A stretch of 64,000 bases of DNA from Posidonia oceanica. Taxonomy: Eukaryota > Streptophyta > Magnoliopsida > Alismatales > Posidoniaceae. The notes under the pieces were generated by a model. It ran no database searches and was not told the origin of the DNA. It was given only the letters and a program-made list of their open reading frames with translations. Position numbers and translations under genes: made by a program. Shown here in pieces: positions 33,961-45,600 of the stretch (position 1 is its first letter; every line of letters starts with the position of its first letter). The DNA lies in assembly GCA_037176725.1 (NCBI GenBank), contig JAZBRS010000020.1, positions 86,374,001-86,438,000 of the forward strand, given 5' to 3'.

Positions 33961-36237
33961 CAACAAACAACCCAACACAAAAAAGACAGACACACCCAGC
34001 CGTCTCCTTCTCCCGGGTTCTTTTTTCTTCTCCTAAAAAAAAAACACAGCAGATCTCTCTTCTCCCGGATCTCTTCTCCTCCTACCACCACAGCCGGTGC
34101 TTCCCCCTCTCTTTTTTTTCTTTTCTTTCCTTCTCCTGCAAAACCTAACAGCCTCCCTCTCTTCTCCTCCGACCACCACAGCCGGTGCTTCCCCCTCTTT
34201 TTTTTTTTTCCTTTTCTTTCCTTCTCCTGCAAAACCTAACAGCCTCCCTCTCTTCTCCTCCACCAACACAGCAAACCACCTGACCAACACAGCAGATCTC
34301 TCTTCTTCCTCCTCTTCTCCACCACCACCAACACAGCCGTCCATCTCCCTTCTTCTCTTTTCTTCTCCTGAAAAACCCAGCAGACCTCCCCTTTCCCTCC
34401 TCTACCAAGACAGCCGTCCTTCACCCTCTCTCCCATTCAGACCTTCTCCTTCAAAGGAAGCACGAGACCTCCTCACCTTCCTCTTCACAGACGGCCTCCT
34501 CTTCCTCCTGACCTACCCAACACCCTCTCTCCTTTTTACCTTCTCCTTCAAGGGAAGCACAGGACCTCCTCACCTTCCTCTTCACAGACTTCCTCACTTC
34601 TCCACCACCTTCAACACAGCCGTCCACCTCCCTTCTTCTCCTTTCTTCTCCTGAAAAACCCACAGACTTCCTCTTCTTCTCCTCCACGAACGCAGCAACC
34701 CTCTCACCTTTCTCTCCTCTACCATACACAGCAGACCTCCTCCAACACCCGCCGGACACCACCGGCACTCCACCATCTGGACAATAGCCCGCAGACCACC
34801 ACACGAGAACCACCAACCCACAGCAAGGCCGTCCTCGAGCCTCCATTGCCCGACCACCTTCTCCCCAACCAGAAGACCCCCAAGGCTCTCCCTCATCACC
34901 TCCAGAGGCCAGAGAAGAGAGAGGGTGCGTCCGGTGAGAGCTACAAAAGAGAGAGGAGAAGGAAGACGCCCACAGAACCAGCTGGAGCTCGCCGGACCCC
35001 TCTGTCGCGCGAAAAAGGTATTAAACCTCTCTACTAGATCCGCCTCACTCCGCACTCCATCCCCATACTTTCCTTTTTGCATTCGGCCCCCTGTGCTGCC
35101 GCCAGTTCGTCGTCGGAGTGCGTCGTCTTCCTCGGCGCCGGCGACCGGTGCAGAGCGTGCGATCGCCTCCCGTTCCACCCGCCGCTCCGCAACGCCGCCC
35201 GGAAGCTCCCACGAACTCCACCGACCTCCCGCGGGCCAGCCCCGCCCTTGCCAAGCCGCTCCGCCGCCCAGATCGCCGTCGCAGGATCAGCTCCGGCGAG
35301 CCCCGACGCATGCCACTGTAGCCCTATGTGTTTTCTTAAAACCTTTAGTTAGTTTTTATTTTTTTTCCTTAGCATGCATAGTTTACCCAACATTGCATTT
35401 GCATACTTAGGTTTAGATTATTTACTTTTAGGTCCGGCCTCAGCTTAGATTTCATTTAAGTCGGATTTAAAACCATATCGCATTGCATATCTGCCCCCAT
35501 GATTTTTCTTTTTTACATTTCGGTCCATTTTAAATGGACAGTAACTCTGGCATGCATATTTAGCTTATTACATTGCATTTTTGGACCCTGATCTTTTTAA
35601 AAATTGCACTGTGGTCCTGTCATTTAATTTTCAGAGCATGTTTTCCATATAAAATTGCATTTCCAACCCCTGCATGATTTCAAAATCACACTTAGGTCCC
35701 TGCATGCTTTAGAAATTATGTGAAAAGACTGTTTTACCCCTAAGTTGCATTTTAACTCCCATGTTCGCAAAAATTGCATGTAAACCCTCCATTTGCATTC
35801 CCGGACTCCCTAGAACCCCTGTTTTCTGGAAAATTTGCATTTTGGCCCCCTTTCTTTTTCAAAATACTTTTAAACCCCCGTTCTTTCCAAATGGCTTTCC
35901 CTTGTCTTCTCTGGCTTTGCATTGCATTCCGCATCCATTTAATCTTGCATTTAAGCTCCCCTTTGCATACACCAAGCACTTCTAACTCTCCTTCACCTGG
36001 GAGGACCTCCAGCACACCCCTAGGACCTCCTGAACACTTAGATCTATTCTTCTCTCCTGTTCTGGCCCTTCTGCTCCGGAGCCGCGATATCTTTCAATCC
36101 GACCGTCGGATCTCCCCAAGTAAGCTGCCCAGGCGACCGCAGCAAAGCGCTCTTCAGCATGGACCAAACAGATCTCCGATCAGACTCCCGGATCTCTAGG
36201 TATATCTTCCTGAACTTCTGCACTGCATTCATTTTGC

Positions 36238-37480
36238 ATGCCATTTGCACCGTTTTGCGTGCCTTTTAGTTTCTTCGCCTCGTTTTGCGTGCCATTGCGT
36301 TTTATCGCTCCGTTTTGCGCGCCGCTTCTCTATCTTGCACCGTTTTGCGTGCCTCTTAGTTTTTTCGCCTCGTTTCGCGTGTTTTCATGTTTTATCGCTC
36401 CGTTTTGCGCGCCGTTTCCCCGTCTTGCACCGTTTTGCGTGCCTTTTGGTTTTCTTGCCCCGTTTTGCGCGTTTTCTTGTTTTCTCGTTCCGTTTTGCGT
36501 GCCGCTTCTCTATCTTGCACCGTTTTGCGTGTCTTTTGATTTCTTCGCCTCGTTTTGCGTGCTGTCATGTTTTATCGCTCCGTTTTGCGCGCCACTTCTC
36601 TATCTTGCACCGTTTTGCGTGCCTTTTAGTTTCTTCGCCTCGTTTTGCGTGCCATCATGTTTTATCGCTCCGTTTTGCGCGCCGCTTCTTTGTCTTGCAC
36701 CGTTTTGCGTGCCCTTTAGTTTTTTCGTCTCGTTTCGCGTGTTTTCATGTTTTATCGCTCCGTTTTGCGCGCCACTTCTCTATCTCGCACCGTTTTGCGT
36801 GCCTTTTGATTTCTTCGCCCCGTTTTGCGTGCCATCATGTTTTATCGCCCCGTTTTGCGTGCCCTTTAGTTTTTTCGTCTCGTTTCGCGTGTTTTCATGT
36901 TTTATCGCCCCGTTTTGCGCGCCACTTCTCTATCTTGCACCGTTTTGCGTGCCTTTTGATTTCTTCGCCCCGTTTTGCATGCCATCATGTTTTATCGCTC
37001 CGTTTCGCGCGCCGCTTCTTTGTCTTGCACCGTTCTGCGTGCCCTTTAGTTTTTTCGTCTCGTTTCGCGTGTTTTCACGTTTTATCGCTCCGTTTTGCGC
37101 ACCGCTCCTTTGCCTTGCACCGTTTTGCGTGCCTTTTAGTTTTTTGCCTCGTTTTGCGTGTTTTCATGTTTTCTCGCTCCGTTTTGCGCGCCGCTCCTCT
37201 GTCTTGCACCGTTTTGCGTGCCCTTCAGCTTGCTTGCCTCGTTTTGCGGGCAGTCTTGTTTTCCTGCACCGTTTTGCGTGCCCTTTCGTTTTCTCGTCTC
37301 GTTTTGCGTGCCCTGGTGTTTTCTTGCCCAGTTTTGCGCCCTTCTTTTGTTTTCTCGCGCGGTTTTGCATTCTTATTCCATTTCTTGCCCCATTTTGCAT
37401 GTCAACCCTGTTCTCGCATCTTTTCGCATACTTCTTTCGTTCCTCGCACTGTTTTACGCCGTTTTCCCTTGCATGTCAAT
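36238..37480 (+). repeat. 30-bp tandem repeats in 90-bp higher-order units (5' LTR)
   Basis: About 41 copies of a 30-bp unit built on CGTTTTGCGYGCC. They are arranged as three variants (starting GCACCG, GCCTCG or GCTCCG) that recur in order every 90 bp. Because 30 is a multiple of 3 and the unit lacks stops, two plus-strand frames stay open for about 430 codons with 10-residue repeats (APFCVPFSFF and so on). They are not credible genes: two frames are open at once and the encoded text is only the repeat. Confidence 0.9.
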
Positions 37481-38160
37481 TGCATTGCATGGTTTTTCTC
37501 GCTGTTTTGTTTTATCTCCCGCATTTGCATATAGGGCGGTGATGCTTACTGTCCGGAGTTCTCACGAGCCAGGTTTCGCCCGGTTCGGAACACGGACAGC
37601 GTGGCTGAGCGTTTAGATTGCACGTTTACTTCCTTGCATCGTTTTCCATCACTTAGAGCACACCTTTGAGCATTTAGACAGGCATTCATTGGCACTTAGG
37701 CATTCAAAGTCTGCATTTCCCTGCATATGCGAGCGTAAGCCTAGAAAGACCGATTCTCGGGCGTGTCGGGGGTGCCTAACACCTTCCCCGCGCGTAACAG
37801 GAGTCCTTACCCTCTCTTGGCCCGCAATGACCATATTGCCCTTGTCCTAGGCACGAGTCACCTCATTTGCATTCATTTGCATCTTATTTCTTTTGCATTG
37901 CTTCGCTTTGCATCCTTTGCTTGGTTTTGCGTGATTATTCACGCGTTTCCCCGGTTTTCCTCGTCTTCCGATTTAATAGACTTGGTGGCGACTCCGACTT
38001 TGTCTTATCTTCCTCTTTTCTTTCCCTTTTTCCCCCTTTTAAATGTTTTCGAGTTAGGTCTTCCTTCTCGGACATAGCCGCTTATAGTGAGCCTGATTCC
38101 GATCGGTGCACGCGAGCTTTGGCATCGTGCATGGACGATCCGAACACCGGGATTACTACA

Positions 38161-38180
38161 GTGGCGACTCCGCTGGGGAA
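38161..38180 (+). other. Primer binding site of element H
   Basis: TGGCGACTCCGCTGGGGAA begins one base after the LTR. Its complement ends in ...GCCA, as expected for the 3' end of a tRNA carrying CCA. Ogre elements are reported to use a tRNA-Arg; I have not matched this to a tRNA. Confidence 0.85.
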
Positions 38181-39681
38181 ACTAGACTCCGGCTTTCGCC
38201 TCCGCTTTCGCTCGTTTGGGATTTGCTTTCTTTGTTTGCCTTAGTGTTTCCTTTGTCCGTTTTGCTCGCTTTTCTGTGCAAACACCTAGCGAGTCGCTTC
38301 ATGGCTACTTTGCTTAGGTCTTGCACCCTTTTTATCTCGGTTTGCGCTCTCTTTTGCTGGGCTTTGCTTCTGTGCTTGTTTATTTACTTATTGTCTTGCT
38401 TATGCTCTTACTTCCTCTACAGCTCATTTGCCTTTACCTTCTTTGCCTTACTTGCTTATTATTGCTTTAATTCTCGCACATTGCATGTCTACGTACTTGT
38501 TTGGCAACAATACATGCTTTTTGAATGGTGAATGCTTCCTTTTACACACCTGCTATGACACTGCGCACGCACATACCTTGCATACATGCCTTTTGACTTG
38601 ATGAATGTTTTTCTTCACCATTATGCTCACAAACACTTGCACATGCCATGCACATGCCTTTTGTTGTGTTGTATGATTGCTTGCTTGCCATGCTTGATTG
38701 ATTTTCTTCCCTTTCGCACTTGCCATGCTTAGGATAGTAGAAACTTGCTTGCTCTCCCCATGGTTAACTAAAAAATGCAAGTAAAAGAACTTCTAGGAGC
38801 AACTCGAGACTCTGAACAATCCTTCACTCCCTTTGGTTAATAAAATGTGCAAGATAAAAGACTTTAATCATTTGCATAAGCATCATATACGGCATGCATT
38901 CTTCTCCTCTGAGTCCACCTACTAGTCTGCGAAGGACGGTTCCGGCTTCTCACCCCGATGCTTTGGCATGGTGTGAGTCAGTCGGTCTGTCCCCCCTTGT
39001 CCGGGGTCGTGTCGGTGTTAGTGGAGGGTACCACCCACGCTTTGGCGGGGTAGAGGCCACCAACGCACCACCCTGTCATTACCTGAGCTTTGGGCCGGGA
39101 GTTAGACAGGGAGCCTACTTTTCTGACTCGAGTCGGTGACCCGTACACCCAGGGATACCCGAAGTAGACAACCTTGCTAGGAGACACTAGTTAGGTGAGG
39201 GGGGCATACTAGAAAGCATACATGACATTCATGCCATAACATACTGCATTTTGCATCTCTTTCTTTTCTAACCCTAGTTTCCCGTTGTGCCTTTAACAGA
39301 GTTCAATAAGCGATCTCCTTAGCTAGAGCTCGGGTCTCTCCTTCGCTGACATCTCTGCTGAGACATTTGCACTCGACCATCCCCTTTTCTGAGCTACTCG
39401 TCTTTGCGAGCATAGCTCCTCGTAGAGCCCGTCCCCTTTTCCCTCGTCGCAGCCCCGTTTTGACCCGCTCTCGGTCAGCAATAGCCCAGCGCACTGTCGA
39501 GACCCCCCTCACCCTTGCCTCGGAGGTGGTTCCCGCTCCGGCCCCTCCGGTTCCCGTTTCTAACCCCCCTGTGCCCTCTGTGACGCCAGGCTTTTCCCCT
39601 CTGTCGTCTGGGGCACCCCAGTTTGCTGTGGGACAGTGGCAGACGCCCGTTCCTCCTGATCCGGTCGCCGAGTCCATCTTG
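38181..39681 (+). other. Leader between PBS and gag
   Basis: No ORF of note. C/T-rich (38220-38500), then TGCTTGCC/CATGCACATGCC-type text to 38780. The gag frame is already open from 39310 (after TAA at 39307) but has no ATG until 39682. There are acceptor-like sites near 39299 (CTTTAACAG) and 39322 (ATCTCCTTAG). Either translation starts at 39682 or an upstream exon supplies the start. Confidence 0.5.
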
Positions 39682-42600
39682 ATGACCACTTCACGCGTTC
39701 TGGAGGCACCACTGACCCCACCTTCTCAGGGTTTTGTCACTTTTGACCCTTCTGCTGCGACGACTCACGCCTTAGGATTCCAGTCTCCCGGACAGTCCGG
39801 ATCTCTTGGTTCTGGTTCCTCGCCGGCACTGCAATTCAGTGTTCCCACTGACGGGACACCTGAAGAGCAGTACCAGCAACTGATGGACACTATCCAGCGG
39901 CTGCAGGGTATAGCTCTATCAGTCCGCCCTCCTTCCCCTCCTGTTGTTCCTGAGGTTCCTGTGCGGCCTGCTCCCGCACATCTTGCATTACACTCTGCAC
40001 TTCCGCTTAGACCATCGTCCCAACTGCTCACGGTTCCGACGATGGGGGCCCGTGTTCCGCCTCTTGCATCAGCACCACACCTCACACAGCATGCACCTCC
40101 GCCACCTGGTGGCCAGTCATTCGGACTGGTGGGAGCACAGTATCTCGCAGGCCCGTCCCCCGGCATCGCCCCGGTACGGCCGCTGATGCTCCAGCATCCT
40201 GCACCCACCGCACAGCATACCGTCTATCCTCCCCCTTTGCATCAGGCTCAGAATTCCACATGCATCCCTCCTTGCACTCCACCACAGCACGGGTATGCCG
40301 GCCATCACCTTGCGTCACCAGGCGATGTGATGGTGGATCCGGAGGAGCACCTCGGTGCGACCCATTCGGCATACGTGGTCCCTGCCCCCGCTGCCCCATC
40401 ACCTGTAGCAGCTATTCCAGACCCCATCAACAACAGGATGGATGTTCTGGAGAAAGCACTGCGTCTAGTGCAGGGCACGGACCACCAGACCTACCAGTTC
40501 CGAGACCTCTGCTGTTTCCCAGAGGCGGTACTCCCCCCGAAGTTCAAAATACCGGACTTCGAGAAGTATGATGGTAGGGGCTGCCCCATAGCCCATCTGA
40601 AGGCGTATTGCGGTGATCTCGCCCAACTCCAGGCGGACGAGAGGTTGCTGATCCGCTTGTTCCAGAAAAGTTTGTCTGGTCCGGCCCTCAAGTGGTTCAC
40701 CTCGCTTGACATGGCTACGATCAAGACTTGGAACGACCTAAGCCAGGCGTTCTTGGAACAGTACTCCTTCAACCTCGATCTGGTCCCAAAGCGCGCGGAC
40801 TTGATCGCAACCAAGCAGAATCCGGGCGAGCCGTTCGGGGAGTACGTCGGCCGCTGGCGCGCCCTTGCCTCGCAAGTTAGAGATAGGCCCTCCGACGAGG
40901 AGTCTATCGAGATCATCATAAAAGGGGCACAGCCGTCTACTGGAGCTCTGCTTAGCATCCAACCCGTCACGACCTTCACTGCTTTGATCCGAGCTGGCAC
41001 TCGCGTAGAGAGTTCGTTGCGGAGTGGCAACTTCCCCGCACTCTCTGTGCTTGCCAAGCAGGCCCTCGCAAGCAACGACGGTAGTGGCAGCAGCGCCATC
41101 AGCAACAACAGCAGTCTCAACAGCAATCGTCCCAAGAGGAAGGATCCGCCGAAGCCCGTTGTCGCATACGTCGACTCCCCTGCTGCGCCCGTCCGTCTGG
41201 CGTCCCGGCCTGCCCCTCCTCAGATCTATTACGCACCTGCACCTAGGACACACCCTACACCACAAATCACTACCACCGCTCGACCGGTCTATCCTGCCGC
41301 ACCGGTTCAGCAAGGACAATTCCCGAGGCCGAGACGGCCACCCATGGAAAAGCGGAAGTTCGCCCCACTGGTGGAACCGCTCAGTGCCGTCCTCCCGAAG
41401 GTTGCGTCGCTCCTGAGATTTCCGGAGGTTCGCCCGCCACCAAACCCACTACCGCATTGGTTTAAGGCGAACCTTTTCTGCGACTTTCATCGAAGCGTCG
41501 GGCATTCGACTGATAGTTGCTTCACTCTCCGGAATGCTATCCAGGACTTGATCGAATCGGGAACGATTGTGATCGACACGCACGAGGCGTCCACTTCTGC
41601 ACCATCTCATGCACCTGCATCAGCATCTACCCCAGCCAATGTTGTCCGCCGACCCCTGCCGGAGCACTCCTATTCAGGAGGCGCAGGGACCTCAGGAATT
41701 CACTCTTTGTTTCCTTCTGGGTCTCTCGCATCAGTGGTAGACCCTTCCGAGCTTATCCATGATATTTCTACTCCCTTCCCAGTCTCTCTCTACCTTGCAG
41801 CTATCGCTGGTTCCGAGTCGGGCGTCCATATGATCCGACCGCGTGCCAGGCCGGAGCGTTCTCCTGCATCAGCCGCCATGCTTTCCCGGGCCCAAGCCCC
41901 AATACATCTCCTAGCCAGACCTCAGCCTGAGCTACCCGTGCACCTACTAGCAAGACCTCAGTCCCCACCTAGCTTGCCTTCCCAACTACCCACCTACCCA
42001 TGCCCTCCTCAGCCTGTAGCCCCTCTCGTGCTCGCCGCACGCGCTCCCGTGGTTATTAACCTAACCCGGGATACCCATCGCGTACCCTACAGCTACGCCA
42101 CAGAAATGTGTGCGGAAGTGACGCGATCGGGGAGGGTCTACAGACCTCCTGCACCAGTAACCAGACCTAGTCATCCACAACCTGCCAGACCATTGCCTTT
42201 AGTCCAGCCGGCAGTCCCACTACCCTCAAGCCAGCCTCTTGAGCCCACCATAACTGAACCTGTCCCCACAGCTGCACCACCTGCTACCAAGAAATGCCAG
42301 CCTAAAGCCGATATCACATCCCAACTCAAGAAAGTTAAGGCCGACATATCCATCTGGGACCTGATACACACCTCGGCTGAGCACCGCGAAGCTTTCCTTC
42401 GCGTGTTCCAAGCCGCCCGTGTGTCCCAAGCCATAGAACCTGCTGCCTTGGAAAGCATGGTCGGAATGATTGCGGAGCCCCAGGTCATCACTTTCACGAG
42501 TGATGAGCTGCCCCCGGCGGGGATTAATCACAATCAACCCTTGTTTGTCACGGTGCAGTACAAGAACTTTCGCATTCCCCTTGCACTGGTTGATAATGGG

Positions 42601-45600
42601 TCGGGCCTTAACGTCTGTCCCTTGCGAACAGCAACCAAGCTCGGATTCAAGGCCGAGGACATTACTCCAGCTGTAAAGGGAATGACAGCTTTTGATAATA
42701 CTCACCATGACGCTCTAGGGATTTTGGTTATCCCTCTTATCATTGGCCCGGTCACATTCGATGTGGAATTCTACGTCGTCGACTTGGAACCGAACTTCAA
42801 CCTTCTGCTTGGGCGCCCTTGGCTCCACAAGCATCAGGTTATCCCCTCGACCCTCCATCGCATGATCAAGTTCCGCCGAGGCGACGATGTCATCGTTGTC
42901 ATGGCGGAGAACTTTGAGAAGGAGCGGATCGAGGCGGTTTCCTCTATCTCGTCGCGGACTGTCCCCTTTGACCCTGATCTTTCGAACGCTTTGTATCGCG
43001 TTAATCGGTGCGAGCCGGTTAACTTTTTACCAGATCTTGAACGTGTCAACTCCTTGGCCGTTCACAACAACCCCTTCCGGATGGTCGAGAACGTTTGTCA
43101 CAGATGGGGCTACGTCAAAGGGACACCGCTCGGGCGACATGGCCAAGGAATCGCTGAACCAATCCTGGCGGAAGAACGAAGGGACAACGAGGGTCTAGGT
43201 TACGACCCTCACTCCGACAAAGGCAAGCGCCCGCAAGCAAAGAATCAGAGAATGGTCATACCTCGGAGCTTGGCCAACTTCACGAGCGCAGGTATCCTGG
43301 ACTCAAGCGCAGTTCAAGTCGCAGTGCCGTCGGAGCCGTGTCAAAGCCCTCCGCCACCGGAGGAGGACTGGGTCTGCGTTGAGGACTACTACTCGGACGA
43401 GGAACAGTCGGGCACAACAGGGGCAGTTCAGACTTGCAGTGAAAGCCAGCCCTATACAGCAGCACATCAGTCGGTTTATCTGGCCACTCCTTCTCCAGAT
43501 CACGAAGTAGCAGTCTCGGCAGAACCCTTGGCAGATTTGGCAGTCTATGATTCTCCTGTAGTCATGTCAGCACCACCAGCACTAGCTCAAGCACAGTCAG
43601 TCAGTTCGCAGGCAACCGTTGTCGCATCAGTGCAACTACCACCTTCGCAGAAAGGTCAGTCGCTGAGTTCAGTCAGCAGCACGGCTCAGCCCTTTCCAGA
43701 GGCCACATCACAGGCAATACAGCCGGTTCAGTCAGTCACACTCCCCCTTGCCGCAGACCGGCAACTTTCATGGCCAGATCCTATGGCATCAGAGGCCGCG
43801 CTCTCATCATCATCATCAGTCGTGGAGAACCAGCTGAGCATCGCGGTCTCCCGGCCTTCGGGCCCTCAAGAGAGCACCTCCGCCCATCCTCTAACAGCAG
43901 CAGTCACTCTGGCAGCGTATCCATCGGCAATCCCTCTGACTAGACCATCTGGGTCTCCCTTGCCGGGACAGTCGCAATCAGGCGCGCCCGTGAGTCAGAA
44001 GATACAAGTATCAGGGACAGCAATCCATCTCGTAGCCGAGCCAGTGCCTCAGGCCCTCGGCGCCTACTATGTTGATTCACCCCCAGATGAGGAAGAAGAA
44101 GGGGCAGTAGAAGCCCAAGTCGATTCATGGATGTCGGATCTGGAGCTGCTTTACCAGGAACAGCTCGAATCCATAGTAGAAGACTTGGCACAACACCAAG
44201 CCGCAGAAAGGAAAGGAAAAGCCGTAGTTACGGATCCTCCTCTGCGAGAGGACTCCACCTCCATCATGGTCCTAGAAGGAAGTTCAATGATGTCGGACTC
44301 TCTCAGACCCGACGAGCTCATTACTTTTCAAGCCGAGGGTGGGTCTAGATGGCTTGTACAGCATATGCCCTCCACAAGTACATTGGCAGATCCAGAAGAA
44401 GAGACACCAGCGGGTTGCACAGCAGCAGTAACAGAGCAAAGAGCAGAGTCAGTGACAGAGTTGTCAGAAGTTTCAGTGGCAGAATCACCAGCAGCATCAG
44501 TCACAAAGTCAGTAGGGCCTTCAGTAGTGTCAGCAGAGCATGCAGCAGAGCAGACAGCAGAAGCCGCCAGAGCAGAGGTCGCACACCGAAGATTCAGAAA
44601 CACTCGGGTAGGCGTGACCATCCTGAGGCGTCACCAGGGTCAAGAAGCAGAACTCCTGCACTCCTTCGATGTGACAAACCCCACTTTCGAAAAGGAGATT
44701 CTCTCGGAACTTGTTGCGTACGGAGAGGAGGATAATACAGGCGAAGATGAGAGTGATGACCCATCGCCTGAGTTCCGGCCCTGTGACGACGACCCAGAAG
44801 GTCCCAATCTGCATGTTGAGGAAGAAACGGAGGCTATTAACCTCGGCACAGCCGAAGAAACCAAAGAAGTTCGCATCAGTGCCCTGCTATCACCGCAAGT
44901 CAGGATAGAGTTCATCGCTTTCCTGAGGGAGTATGCGGACGTCTTCGCCTGGACTTATGAAGACATGGTCGGCCTGGATGTCGAAATAGTGGTCCATAAC
45001 TTGCCCTTGAAGCCAGATGCCAAGCCAGTAAAGCAGAAACTGAGAAGATGGCAACCACAGTGGCTGCTCATGATCAAGGAAGAAATAATGAAGCAGCTTG
45101 ATGTTAACTTTTTAAAGGTCGTCCTTTACCCTGAATGGCTTGCAAACATCGTGCCAGTGCCCAAGAAGGACGGCCGGATCCGGGTATGTATCGACTACAG
45201 GGACCTGAACAAGGTGAGTCCCAAGGACGACTTCCCATTGCCTCACATTGACGTCCTAGTCGACAATACCGCAGGCCACAAGATGCTGTCCTTTATGGAT
45301 GGCTTCTCCGGTTATAATCAGATCAAGATGGCAGAAGAAGACATGGAAAAAACTTCGTTCATCACCCCCTGGGGGGTCTTCTGTTATCAGGTTATGCCGT
45401 TTGGGTTGAAGAATGCTGGCGCAACATATCAGAGGGCCATGACCACACTTTTCCACGACCTCATGCACCAAGAAGTGGAGGTCTATGTGGATGACATGAT
45501 CGCGAAGACCAAGGAGCCTGAGGATCACCTTAGTTGCCTAAAGAAGCTCTTTGACCGTCTGAGGAAGTACAGACTGAGACTTAACCCCAACAAATGCGTA

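Larger units (their letters stand above)
32395..38160 (+). repeat. 5' LTR of element H
   Basis: It starts TGTAGACACC and ends GATTACTACA. Segments in order: C/A-rich start (32395-33180), A-rich tract (33180-33950), pyrimidine-rich tract with CTTCTCC repeats (34000-34850), GC-rich part (34850-35330), a loose AATTGCA/CCCCT region (35400-36000), a 30/90-bp higher-order repeat (36238-37480), and a 0.7-kb end shared with the older LTRs (AGGCGGTGATGCTTACTGTC, GGTGCCTAACACCTTCCCC). The 161-194-residue frames found in it on both strands are duplicated exactly in the 3' LTR and have no recognisable domain. Confidence 0.95.

Noticed and set aside
34097..35410. Several 160-194-residue frames in the H LTR on both strands
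   Set aside because: They arise from pyrimidine- or GC-rich LTR DNA, overlap each other on opposite strands, and show no domain.
36238..37542. Two overlapping plus-strand frames of about 430 codons (and copies at 57065-58369)
   Set aside because: They are produced by the 30-bp repeat, which has no stop in two frames; the text is only a 10-residue repeat and lies in an LTR.
39367..39369. A start of gag-pol at 39367
   Set aside because: The codon is TTG, which is not a normal plant start; the first in-frame ATG is at 39682.
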